Assembly (NCBI GenBank): GCA_030624325.1
Contig: JAUXKJ010000022.1
Coordinates: 1-6,574, forward strand
From: Nitrososphaerota archaeon
GTDB lineage: Archaea > Thermoproteota > Nitrososphaeria > Nitrososphaerales > Nitrosopumilaceae
Length of the DNA: 6,574 nt
Reading direction: 5' to 3'
How positions within the stretch are numbered: position 1 is the first letter of the stretch; every line of letters begins with the position of its first letter. Below, piece after piece: positions 1 through 5,024 of this stretch. The position numbers and the translations under genes are program-made. The notes under the pieces are model-generated. The model saw only the letters and a program-made list of their open reading frames with translations. It had not been told where the DNA came from and did no database searches.

Positions 1-7
1 AGTCTGT

Positions 8-1168
8 TTAGAAAAACTCTGTTATTGATTTTTGTTTCATTTGTTTTACAAGTTTTCCTTTGGCTAACCACTCTAATTTACCTATGCTCATTGTTTTGCA
101 TGCATGATCTAGTGCCTCATCAAAAGAGTCAGCAAAGTATGGTTTTTGTTTCATAGCTTTACGAATTCCTTCTCGAATTTGCCAAACTCCAACAGGCACT
201 GCATATTCAGGTCTGATTTCTCTTAAAACAAGAACTGAAGATTGAATTTTGTTTGTCAAAAGATACTCTGCTACTCCAAGTTTAGCTGCAAAGTAAGCTC
301 CTGCAATTGCTGGAGGATGATCGATTCCTCTTGCATCTTCAATATCAGAACCAAATCCAATTCGTCCTTGTTCTGTGTGCCATGCTTCCACCATCTCATA
401 CAACCAACGATGAGGAAATAAAATTACTGAAAAGGTATTACCTAGATGATTAAATGGAAAAACTCTGCATGAATCTATCAAATCAAAATCTAAGATTTCA
501 GACACTAACGAGTTTGAAATGATGTCATCTGTTGCAGTAATGCTCCATCTGGTTGGGACAAGTTTTCTTTTTTTTCCAAGCATCCCAATACTAAAGCATT
601 TTTGAATTTGTGAAATTTCAATTCCACTGTTGTATAGTTTTAGAACGGCATCTTGTGCCTTGAGGTCTTTGTCATAGTAGACTTTTTCAATTGGTTTGAC
701 AGATGTTGTTCCAGAAAATTTGATTTTCTTTATTTCTCCTAGTGGCCCAAAGGGTGCGCTTTCACCATCAATAGTCGTTACTGGAACCGTATTTTTTAGA
801 AATTCAATATCAGAGTCAATTGGTCTTGAGGCCATTGCAACCTCTTGAAGATTTTCAATTAACCTTCCCTCTGGTTTTAAAACTGATACTTTTTGGATTC
901 CCCTAACCAGGCTAAGACGGAAATTAACAATCTCTTCAAGGGTTTTTCCAGACCATTTTTCTGGAATATCTAGTAGGCTAGTATCTCCATGAATAGGTGG
1001 AACCATGGGGCCTACTCCCACTTTGGGATAATTGTACGAGCCTACAAAGACTGAAGGTGGGCTTGTTCCACTCAAAAAATTTGATGAATAAAGGTGGCCG
1101 TATTTTGAGAGGTATTCTTTCCAATTTTCCTCAATTGCTTTTCTAATAGCTTGAGAGTTAAGATCCAT
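8..1168 (-). CDS. nreA: Nre-family archaeal DNA repair protein with C-terminal PCNA-binding motif
   Basis: This 386-residue protein matches the archaeal Nre family (formerly DUF650/DUF651). In Haloferax the family member NreA acts with UvrABC on mitomycin C damage and needs PCNA. Seen here: the conserved N-terminal block around residues 34-57 (GTSPPSVFVGSYNYPKVGVG followed by PMVPP), a middle section with RWSITATDD at about 207-215, and a C-terminal half with GAYFAAKLGVAEYLL. The last eight residues, QKSITEFF, fit the PIP-box pattern Q-x-x-[ILM]-x-x-F-F, so sliding-clamp binding is likely. As I recall the family, many euryarchaeal members start with a Cys-rich zinc-binding segment; this protein has no Cys in its first 150 residues. 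The ATG start lies just before a plausible helix, and the gene is divergent from the BtuF-like gene, separated by 103 bases. The family call is firm; the repair role is carried over from Haloferax. Confidence 0.9.
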   Translation of the reverse strand: MDLNSQAIRKAIEENWKEYLSKYGHLYSSNFLSGTSPPSVFVGSYNYPKVGVGPMVPPIHGDTSLLDIPEKWSGKTLEEIVNFRLSLVRGIQKVSVLKPEGRLIENLQEVAMASRPIDSDIEFLKNTVPVTTIDGESAPFGPLGEIKKIKFSGTTSVKPIEKVYYDKDLKAQDAVLKLYNSGIEISQIQKCFSIGMLGKKRKLVPTRWSITATDDIISNSLVSEILDFDLIDSCRVFPFNHLGNTFSVILFPHRWLYEMVEAWHTEQGRIGFGSDIEDARGIDHPPAIAGAYFAAKLGVAEYLLTNKIQSSVLVLREIRPEYAVPVGVWQIREGIRKAMKQKPYFADSFDEALDHACKTMSIGKLEWLAKGKLVKQMKQKSITEFF

Positions 1169-1186
1169 CCATTTTCAGTAGGAACA

Positions 1187-1204
1187 ATTTATTGTATTAA
1201 TATG
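1187..1204 (-). promoter_or_regulatory. Possible TATA-like region for nreA
   Basis: The minus strand reads ATATTAATACAATAAATT here, about 19-36 bases upstream of the nreA ATG. Two AT-rich stretches could serve as the TATA box, and neither is a clear consensus. The transcription start could be at the ATG or a few bases before it. This is a weak call. Confidence 0.3.
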
Positions 1205-1242
1205 ACTATTTTTTGTCTTTGACCTCTAGTTGATACATGATG

Positions 1243-1250
1243 TTTAAAAT
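1243..1250 (+). promoter_or_regulatory. TATA box for the BtuF-like gene
   Basis: TTTAAAAT is centred about 26 bases upstream of the ATG at 1272. This is the archaeal TATA-to-start distance expected if transcription begins at or within a few bases of the start codon. There is no convincing ribosome binding site between the box and the ATG (GGAAAACTAATTACAAAAAT), which also points to a leaderless mRNA. Confidence 0.55.
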
Positions 1251-1271
1251 GGAAAACTAATTACAAAAATT

Positions 1272-2198
1272 ATGGCAGTAGAAAGAATTGTTTCTTTTTT
1301 TCCTAGTGCAACTGAGTTGCTTTACGAACTTGGAGTTGGCGATAAAATTTTTGGAGTGACTCATGAATGTCTTTATCCAGAGGATGCAACTTCAAAACCC
1401 AGAGTCATAAATTCTGTTTTTGATCCTTCAAAAATGACAAGCAAGGAAATTGATGATAAAATTGTTCAATTAATGCAAGAAGGAAAAGAGATTTACAAAT
1501 TAGATGAAGATAATCTCAAAAAGGCAAATCCTGATCTTATTATTTCACAAGATATCTGTGAGGTATGTTCTGCACACACTAGCCATGTAAACAAAGCACA
1601 AAGCATTCTAGAAAAAAAACCATTAATCCAACCCCTAGACCCTCATGACTTAGATGGAGTCCTAGCAAGTATTACCACAATTTCAAAATTAGTCAACAAA
1701 GAAAAGGAAGGTCAAGATTTAGTTGAATCTCTCAAAAAAAGAATTAATTTTATAAAAAATCAAAAATTTGATGAACGTCCGAAGGTATTAGCTATAGAGT
1801 GGTTGGATCCGTTCTTTACTTCTGGTCATTGGGTTCCAGAAATGATTGAAGTTGCAGGAGGAAATAATGAAATCATCTCAACAAGTGAAGCATCTCGGCG
1901 TTTGAGTTTTGATGAGATAGAAAAATGTGACCCAGATTTTTTAATTTTAATGCCCTGTGGTTTTGATTTAGATCGTACCTTAGCTGAATACAAAAAGATT
2001 TTTGCTTCCGATCAAAGTTGGAACAAGTTGCGTGCTGTAAATGAAAAAAACGTTTATGCAGTTGATGGCAATTCTTTTTTCAGCAAACCAAGCATAAGGA
2101 CAGTTATAGGGATTGAAATTTTAGCAAAAATCATTCATCCAGAAATTTTTGAAAAAAAACAGGTTCCGCCAAATTCTTTTCAACAGATCAGATCTTAA
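1272..2198 (+). CDS. BtuF/FepB-fold substrate-binding-like protein, no signal peptide
   Basis: This 308-residue protein belongs to the periplasmic-binding-like fold of cobalamin and iron-siderophore binding proteins (COG0614; BtuF-like). Recognisable parts are RIVSFFPSATELLYELG at 5-21, HEC at 31-33, the QDICEVCS segment at 93-100, SGHWVPEMIEVAGGNN at 184-199, MPCGFDLDRT at 227-236 and a C-terminal helix. The protein starts directly with the first beta strand of the fold, so there is no signal peptide, lipobox or membrane anchor, and it should be cytoplasmic. No permease or ATPase gene adjoins it. Proteins of this type are often annotated as cobalamin-binding, but a role in ABC import is doubtful without export. 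A cytoplasmic corrinoid- or metal-binding function, using His31, Cys33, Cys96, Cys99, His186 or Cys229, is possible but unproven. The fold is certain; the ligand is not. Confidence 0.85.
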   Translation: MAVERIVSFFPSATELLYELGVGDKIFGVTHECLYPEDATSKPRVINSVFDPSKMTSKEIDDKIVQLMQEGKEIYKLDEDNLKKANPDLIISQDICEVCSAHTSHVNKAQSILEKKPLIQPLDPHDLDGVLASITTISKLVNKEKEGQDLVESLKKRINFIKNQKFDERPKVLAIEWLDPFFTSGHWVPEMIEVAGGNNEIISTSEASRRLSFDEIEKCDPDFLILMPCGFDLDRTLAEYKKIFASDQSWNKLRAVNEKNVYAVDGNSFFSKPSIRTVIGIEILAKIIHPEIFEKKQVPPNSFQQIRS

Positions 2199-2206
2199 TT
2201 CGAGTC

Positions 2207-2287
2207 TTATTCTTCTTCGGATTCGTTTGTTTCGTCAGATTCAGAATCTCTTCTACTGGGCCTGATTGGGATGTAAATGATTGTCAT
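2207..2287 (-). CDS. Possible 26-residue protein with acidic tail
   Basis: An ATG-initiated minus-strand ORF encodes 26 residues: a hydrophobic start (MTIIYIPI), a basic patch (RPSRR) and a Ser/Glu/Asp-rich tail ending in three Glu. Its stop lies nine bases from the stop of the convergent BtuF-like gene. The split between hydrophobic-basic and acidic halves, and the frequent GAA, AGA and ATC codons, look more protein-like than random sequence, but the ORF is short enough to arise by chance. I see no clear TATA box 26 bases upstream and no ribosome binding site. I do not recognise it. It could also be the transcribed tail of the upstream minus-strand unit. Confidence 0.3.
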   Translation of the reverse strand: MTIIYIPIRPSRRDSESDETNESEEE

Positions 2288-2362
2288 CTTTGTAATTTCA
2301 CTTGAAATAACCTAATGAAAGGCAACAAGGTTACAAAAATTTGCCCAAATGGTTTAGGTTTT

Positions 2363-2370
2363 TAAAAAAA
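2363..2370 (-). terminator. Possible poly-T terminator for minus-strand transcripts
   Basis: The minus strand carries seven consecutive T here (A-run at 2364-2370 on plus). A second run of six T lies at 2488-2493, just after the candidate small ORF. Archaeal RNA polymerase terminates at T-runs without needing a hairpin, so either could end the dsbA-like operon transcript. Confidence 0.3.
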
Positions 2371-2430
2371 GTATTTTCGATGATTAGAACCAGGAATTTT
2401 TCTGAATTTCTTGACAGCCGAAGGTTCTCA

Positions 2431-2482
2431 TGGGTTTTGGGTGGATTTTGATAACTATTCCAAACCAAATGACCAAAACCTA
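2431..2482. repeat. Inverted repeat, 8-10 bp arms
   Basis: GGTTTTGG (2433-2440) and CCAAAACC (2473-2480) are perfect inverted repeats. The stem extends outward by one G-T and one T-A pair, and the loop is 32 bases. It lies in the non-coding gap and may form a weak RNA hairpin or be incidental in AT-rich DNA. Confidence 0.35.
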
Positions 2483-2503
2483 CGTTCAAAAAATTGAAAA
2501 GAA

Positions 2504-2644
2504 TTAAGATTTTTGTTTTTTAGTTTGATCAAATTCAACAGCCACAATTTGAAATCCAAATGAACAAATACAAAACTCGAGGCGTCTGGATCTCTCCTTT
2601 ACATGTTCTATCTCGAGGTTATGAGGTTCAGACAGCCAATTAAT
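2504..2644 (-). CDS. Possible 46-residue protein with Cys-x-Cys, downstream of the membrane-protein gene
   Basis: An open frame on the minus strand runs from just after an in-frame TAA (2645-2647) to a TAA at 2504-2506. It begins nine bases past the stop of the membrane-protein gene, so it would be the last cistron of that operon. The product has a charged, probably helical first half (SEPHNLEIEHVKERSRR) and a beta-like second half with a CIC motif (residues 25-27), IVAVEF and a Lys-rich end. The composition looks like a real protein. The weak point is the start: there is no ATG, GTG or TTG near the front, only ATT at 2642-2644 or CTG at 2633-2635. The first in-frame GTG, near 2543-2545, would leave only about 13 residues. 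It may use a non-standard start by coupled reinitiation, or be a remnant. I do not recognise a family. Confidence 0.35.
   Translation of the reverse strand: MNWLSEPHNLEIEHVKERSRRLEFCICSFGFQIVAVEFDQTKKQKS
2510..2521 (+). terminator. Possible poly-T terminator, plus strand
   Basis: TTTTTGTTTTTT on the plus strand is the strongest T-run downstream of the BtuF-like gene. It lies about 310 bases past the stop codon. It could end that transcript or a separate RNA from the gap. Confidence 0.35.
2581..2637 (+). ncRNA. Strong stem-loop in the intergenic gap, possible structured RNA
   Basis: GGCGTCTGGATCTC (2581-2594) pairs with GAGGTTCAGACAGCC (2623-2637), giving 14 pairs with one bulged A (2634) and a 28-base loop. 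Twelve pairs are Watson-Crick and two are G-U when read as plus-strand RNA. On the minus strand those two become A-C mismatches, so the structure favours a plus-strand transcript. The stem is GC-richer than its surroundings. It overlaps the candidate minus-strand ORF 2504-2644, so coding and structural readings compete. It could be a 3' UTR element of the BtuF-like mRNA, an antisense RNA to the minus operon tail, or chance. Confidence 0.35.
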
Positions 2645-2652
2645 TTAACAAT

Positions 2653-3135
2653 TTATCTTTTGATCTTACATTCAACTGCCAAAGATTTCGTAGTGGTATA
2701 GTAGACAAAAACCAAAATCCCAATTGCGGCAAGTCTGAGTGGAATTTCATAGTTTGTCAAAAACGAAGTAGCGACACCACCGGCTGCGCCAAATGTAGAG
2801 ATTATTGCAAATCCAATTGGCCCACAACTACATGCACCAGCTGTTGCCCCAATTATAGATCCTAATACACCACCGCCCATTTTCTTTTTTGCAACACTGC
2901 GAAAATTGTTAATTCTAAAAACATTCATTGAAAGTACCAACCCAGATAATACAGAAACAATTACAATCAAAGCAAAACCAAATTCTGTTCCACTTGGTAA
3001 ATGACTAACCACATAGGGCTCTAAGAAAATGTATTCAGAAATTATCAAAAGAGGGATTAGCAATCCGATAAAAATCGCTGCTGCCAAAATGATATACTTG
3101 TAATTTGAAAAAACAAGTTTTATTGCTGCAGGCAT
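2653..3135 (-). CDS. Four- to five-helix membrane protein with CSCGP motif, partner of DsbA-like protein
   Basis: This 160-residue protein has hydrophobic segments at about 14-37, 52-74, 88-126 (long enough to be two helices or a re-entrant loop) and 131-151. Glycine- and alanine-rich sequence surrounds a Cys102-Ser-Cys104-Gly-Pro motif within the third segment, and another Cys (156) lies near the C-terminus. The gene starts one base after the stop of the DsbA-like gene, so the two are co-transcribed and probably translationally coupled. The buried Cys pair next to a DsbA-like partner suggests passage of electrons across the membrane, in the role filled by DsbB, VKOR or CcdA elsewhere. I see no sequence match to those families. 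Binding of a metal such as copper or mercury at the CSC motif is an alternative. The membrane nature is clear; the function is inferred from context. Confidence 0.8.
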   Translation of the reverse strand: MPAAIKLVFSNYKYIILAAAIFIGLLIPLLIISEYIFLEPYVVSHLPSGTEFGFALIVIVSVLSGLVLSMNVFRINNFRSVAKKKMGGGVLGSIIGATAGACSCGPIGFAIISTFGAAGGVATSFLTNYEIPLRLAAIGILVFVYYTTTKSLAVECKIKR

Positions 3136-3136
3136 A

Positions 3137-3802
3137 CTAAATCATTGAATCAATTACGTTCTTAAAGACAGAAAAGGGTTGTGCTCCACCAATTTTTTGC
3201 TGCCCGTCAGAACTTACGATAATGAATGTTGGTGTGCCAGTAGCACCTTGTTTTTTGGCTTCATTAGTGTTGAATTGAACTCTTTTTAGGAATTTACCAG
3301 AGTCAAGACAATTATCAAACAAATCCATGTCTAGTCCTAGAGAAAAGGCAAATGCCTTTAGACGTTCAGGGCTTGCCCATCCATTATCAATTTGTGATTC
3401 CTGAGAAGTGTAAAGCAAATCATGAAACTCCCAATAGGCTCCCTGCTCTTCTGCACAATATGTTGCAGCGGCAGCTTTTGGAGAGTCACGACCTAGAATA
3501 GCCAAATCAACAAAGATGAGGTTTGCCTTTCCAGTATCAATATAATTTTCAAATATGGCAGGTTTGGTGTTGTGAAACCAGTTGTAACATTGATGACATT
3601 GATAGTCACCAAATTCGATAATTGTTATAGAAGCCGTTGGCGAACCCAAAATTGGCGAACCCATTGCTGTCGAAACGGTACCATGAGTTTGTCCCATGTC
3701 CAAGTTAAGAGACTCTTCTGCATCATATGAGCTATAAGATGCTACAATTCCAATAATTACTGCAGCAGCAATTGCACCAACAATTATTCCTTTTTTACTC
3801 AT
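3137..3802 (-). CDS. DsbA-family thiol-disulfide oxidoreductase, membrane-anchored
   Basis: This 221-residue protein has one N-terminal membrane helix (about 5-24) after a short basic MSKK start, so the catalytic domain should sit outside the cytoplasmic membrane. The thioredoxin fold opens at about 58 with SITIIEFGDYQCHQC. The active site is Cys69-His-Gln-Cys72, the CxHxC-like arrangement of DsbA and related bacterial and archaeal DSBA-like proteins. An inserted helical domain spans about 105-175, with Cys116 and Cys165 possibly forming a second disulfide. The cis-proline loop is GATGTPTFIIV, with Thr190-Pro191. The likely job is to make or rearrange disulfides in exported proteins; reductase or isomerase activity cannot be excluded. 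It is the first gene of a two-gene unit with the CSCGP membrane protein. The ATG at 3802 puts the signal-anchor at the right position and has a TATA-like box upstream. Confidence 0.9.
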   Translation of the reverse strand: MSKKGIIVGAIAAAVIIGIVASYSSYDAEESLNLDMGQTHGTVSTAMGSPILGSPTASITIIEFGDYQCHQCYNWFHNTKPAIFENYIDTGKANLIFVDLAILGRDSPKAAAATYCAEEQGAYWEFHDLLYTSQESQIDNGWASPERLKAFAFSLGLDMDLFDNCLDSGKFLKRVQFNTNEAKKQGATGTPTFIIVSSDGQQKIGGAQPFSVFKNVIDSMI

Positions 3803-3820
3803 GTAGCATTCCCAATCTTC

Positions 3821-3834
3821 AATAATTTAAAAAA
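3821..3834 (-). promoter_or_regulatory. TATA box for the DsbA-like gene
   Basis: The minus strand reads TTTTTTAAATTATT, with the TTTTAAATTATT part centred about 25 bases upstream of the ATG. The spacing fits a leaderless or nearly leaderless mRNA. The T6 run (3829-3834) also lies about 40 bases past the stop of the preceding zinc-finger gene and could end that transcript. Confidence 0.45.
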
Positions 3835-3872
3835 CTTATTCCAAATTTATTCCAGAATTTATCGTATTTTGA

Positions 3873-4058
3873 TTATTTGGCTCTTTTGAACAAATTTACA
3901 ATTTTTGATACAGCAACATCAATTGGGCATGATTCACAATATACGTTTGAATCGTGTTTAGAATAATGGGCATCATACTTTTTCTTTGAATCAAATACAG
4001 TATCGCACTTTTCACAGTAAATCTTTGAGGTGGTTTCCTTCTTTGTAGAATCTGTCAT
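3873..4058 (-). CDS. Small C2H2 zinc-finger protein, 61 residues
   Basis: A classical C2H2 finger runs from residue 13: Cys15-x2-Cys18-x12-His31-x3-His35, with a phenylalanine (22) and a tyrosine (28) at the usual hydrophobic-core positions. A second Cys pair follows (Cys41-x2-Cys44) without matching His residues. The set Cys15/18/41/44 could instead form a zinc ribbon. The C-terminus (VSKIVNLFKRAK) is a short basic amphipathic helix. Small single-finger proteins are common in archaea and may bind DNA, RNA or protein; no target is visible here. The gene has its own strong TATA box and lies between another C2H2 gene and the DsbA-like gene on the same strand. Confidence 0.8.
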   Translation of the reverse strand: MTDSTKKETTSKIYCEKCDTVFDSKKKYDAHYSKHDSNVYCESCPIDVAVSKIVNLFKRAK

Positions 4059-4080
4059 ACGATTATTTGGTTTTTAGCTT

Positions 4081-4088
4081 TTATAAAT
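4081..4088 (-). promoter_or_regulatory. TATA box for the small zinc-finger gene
   Basis: The minus strand reads TTTATAAA, a near-consensus archaeal TATA box centred about 26 bases upstream of the ATG at 4058. This is the clearest promoter in the window. It shows that the small zinc-finger gene can be transcribed separately from the gene upstream. Confidence 0.6.
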
Positions 4089-4121
4089 AATCCTCCGAAT
4101 TATGTGAAATCTCAAAGACAA

Positions 4122-4490
4122 TTAGAGGTAATGTATCTTAATGTGGTTGTTGTATTCAACTTCGTATTGGGTTACAAACCCACAGTGTGAGCAAGAAAAC
4201 AACGACCTTTGAGGCTGTGGTTCCCTTTCAATTTTTTTTCCATATATTGATTTTATTAAAACAATTTCTTCTTTAGAAATTACGGCAAAATTGGTGCCCT
4301 CGCCTATAGAGTCAAGAAATTCCTTGATAGCAGTAATTACTTGTGTTTTGTCAATTGTTTCCTCATCATTTATTGGTGATAACATGAATTCATGTATCTT
4401 TATTGTTGGAATCGCCCCAATTTGATCTGAGACATAAACAAGTAATTCCTTTTTTATAGACTCTACGTCTCTGCAATCAATGGTAAGCAC
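4122..4490 (-). CDS. 122-residue protein with C-terminal C2H2 zinc finger
   Basis: The last 25 residues hold a classical finger: Cys100-x2-Cys103-x12-His116-x3-His120, followed only by Tyr-Leu. The first 90 residues form an alpha/beta domain I do not recognise, with helices at about 8-25 and 48-62 and a strand at about 66-82. The start is GTG at 4488-4490. An in-frame stop lies nine bases upstream and the next in-frame ATG is at residue 36, so a GTG start is the only reasonable choice for a full-length protein. A TATA-like CTAAAATAG lies 26 bases upstream. The finger resembles that of the next gene in length and spacing, so the two may be functionally linked or distantly related. A regulatory or nucleic-acid-binding role is inferred, not shown. 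Confidence 0.78.
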   Translation of the reverse strand: MLTIDCRDVESIKKELLVYVSDQIGAIPTIKIHEFMLSPINDEETIDKTQVITAIKEFLDSIGEGTNFAVISKEEIVLIKSIYGKKIEREPQPQRSLFSCSHCGFVTQYEVEYNNHIKIHYL

Positions 4491-4511
4491 AATGATTCAC
4501 TTATCTCAAGT

Positions 4512-4520
4512 CTATTTTAG
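4512..4520 (-). promoter_or_regulatory. TATA box for the 122-residue zinc-finger gene
   Basis: The minus strand reads CTAAAATAG, centred 26 bases upstream of the GTG start at 4490. This spacing independently supports the GTG as the translation start of a leaderless mRNA. Confidence 0.45.
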
Positions 4521-4583
4521 TTTAACATAGATTGAACGGTTTCTGACATTATTATTCATCTAGTATAGTTTGAACTGATAGTC

Positions 4584-4970
4584 ATGAAGTTTTCAGAAAC
4601 TTTTGGAGTTGAGAAGGGATATAGTGCAAAGATTGTAGAATGGATTAATGAAGAAGCAAAAAAGCAGGAATTGAAAATGGAGGCCAGAGCATATGGATAT
4701 GAAATTATAACAAATAATTTTGGAACATTTGAAATGGTTTCTTGGATGGGAGATGTCCAAGCTGCACGTAAATTAATTGTTAAAGCAAGTAAACGATTTA
4801 AAATCAAAGTTATTGAAGGCGGTTACAGAACCAAGGAGAAAATTTTCCACTTTAAAAAGTCCGATTATGGAATAGTCCGAAAAGGAGACAAGATAATTGG
4901 TCACTTGGAATTTGAAGCCTCTAGATTAGGTAGAGAGAAATGGAAAATCAAAGGAGAAGAACGAAGATAG
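4584..4970 (+). CDS. Conserved-looking protein of unknown function, 128 residues
   Basis: I do not recognise a family. The protein is soluble, small and basic at the C-terminus, with no Cys and no membrane segment. It has an N-terminal helix (about 10-32, rich in Lys and Glu), a strand pair (about 34-55: ARAYGYEIITNN, then FEMVSWMG), a helix at about 57-71 and a run of strands at about 72-112 (IKVIEGG, KIFHFKK, KIIGHLEF). The alternation suggests one compact alpha/beta domain. The ATG at 4584 is the first in the frame after the intergenic gap; TATA-like sequence upstream is poor (ATTATTATTC at 4548-4557 or AGTATAG at 4562-4568). It is divergent from the zinc-finger gene by 93 bases and is followed by a T8 run. 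Confidence 0.7.
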   Translation: MKFSETFGVEKGYSAKIVEWINEEAKKQELKMEARAYGYEIITNNFGTFEMVSWMGDVQAARKLIVKASKRFKIKVIEGGYRTKEKIFHFKKSDYGIVRKGDKIIGHLEFEASRLGREKWKIKGEERR

Positions 4971-4980
4971 TCTATCTAGA

Positions 4981-4988
4981 TTTTTTTT
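4981..4988 (+). terminator. Poly-T terminator after the 128-residue gene
   Basis: Eight consecutive T start 11 bases past the stop codon at 4970, the usual form and position of an archaeal intrinsic terminator. It would separate this gene from the dehydrogenase that begins 54 bases downstream. Confidence 0.5.
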
Positions 4989-4994
4989 AAAGAA

Positions 4995-5002
4995 AATAAA
5001 TA
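4995..5002 (+). promoter_or_regulatory. TATA-like box for the beta-hydroxyacid dehydrogenase
   Basis: AATAAATA is centred about 26 bases upstream of the TTG start at 5025. This matches the spacing seen for other genes here and supports the TTG as the start of a leaderless mRNA. Confidence 0.45.
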
Positions 5003-5024
5003 CTCAAACAATTGCCAAGAGTCA

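Larger units (their letters stand above)
2199..2652. other. Long gap between convergent genes, with candidate small genes and RNA structure
   Basis: This 454-base stretch separates the 3' ends of the BtuF-like gene and the membrane-protein gene. It contains two candidate minus-strand micro-genes (2207-2287 and 2504-2644), a strong stem-loop (2581-2637), a weaker inverted repeat (2431-2482) and T-runs on both strands that could end transcription. Two short plus-strand ORFs (2380-2451, 23 codons plus stop; 2560-2643, 27 codons plus stop) also occur but are not well supported. There is no sign of a tRNA, an insertion sequence or a decayed full-length gene that I recognise. Confidence 0.6.

Noticed and set aside
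2380..2451. Plus-strand 23-codon ATG frame preceded by TTTTTAAAAAAAG
   Set aside because: It has a TATA-like stretch at a plausible distance, but it is too short and featureless to support as a gene.
2576..2617. Two CTCGAGG copies (2576-2582 and 2612-2618) as a repeat or attachment site
   Set aside because: Two seven-base copies are too short, and no integrase or mobile gene is nearby. They also fall in consecutive Leu-Glu codons of the candidate minus-strand frame.
2581..2637. tRNA-like reading of the stem-loop, with GGC and GCC ends
   Set aside because: It is only 57 bases long, with no D-arm, anticodon arm or standard T-loop, so it is not a tRNA.
2560..2643. Plus-strand 27-codon ATG frame across the stem-loop region
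   Set aside because: It overlaps the longer minus-strand frame 2504-2644, which fits the operon direction, and it has no clear promoter. The composition does not settle the matter, so it is not listed as a gene.
4556..4807. Minus-strand 83-codon frame
   Set aside because: It is antisense to the start of the 128-residue gene and has an unconvincing composition. The plus frame has the better start and a terminator.
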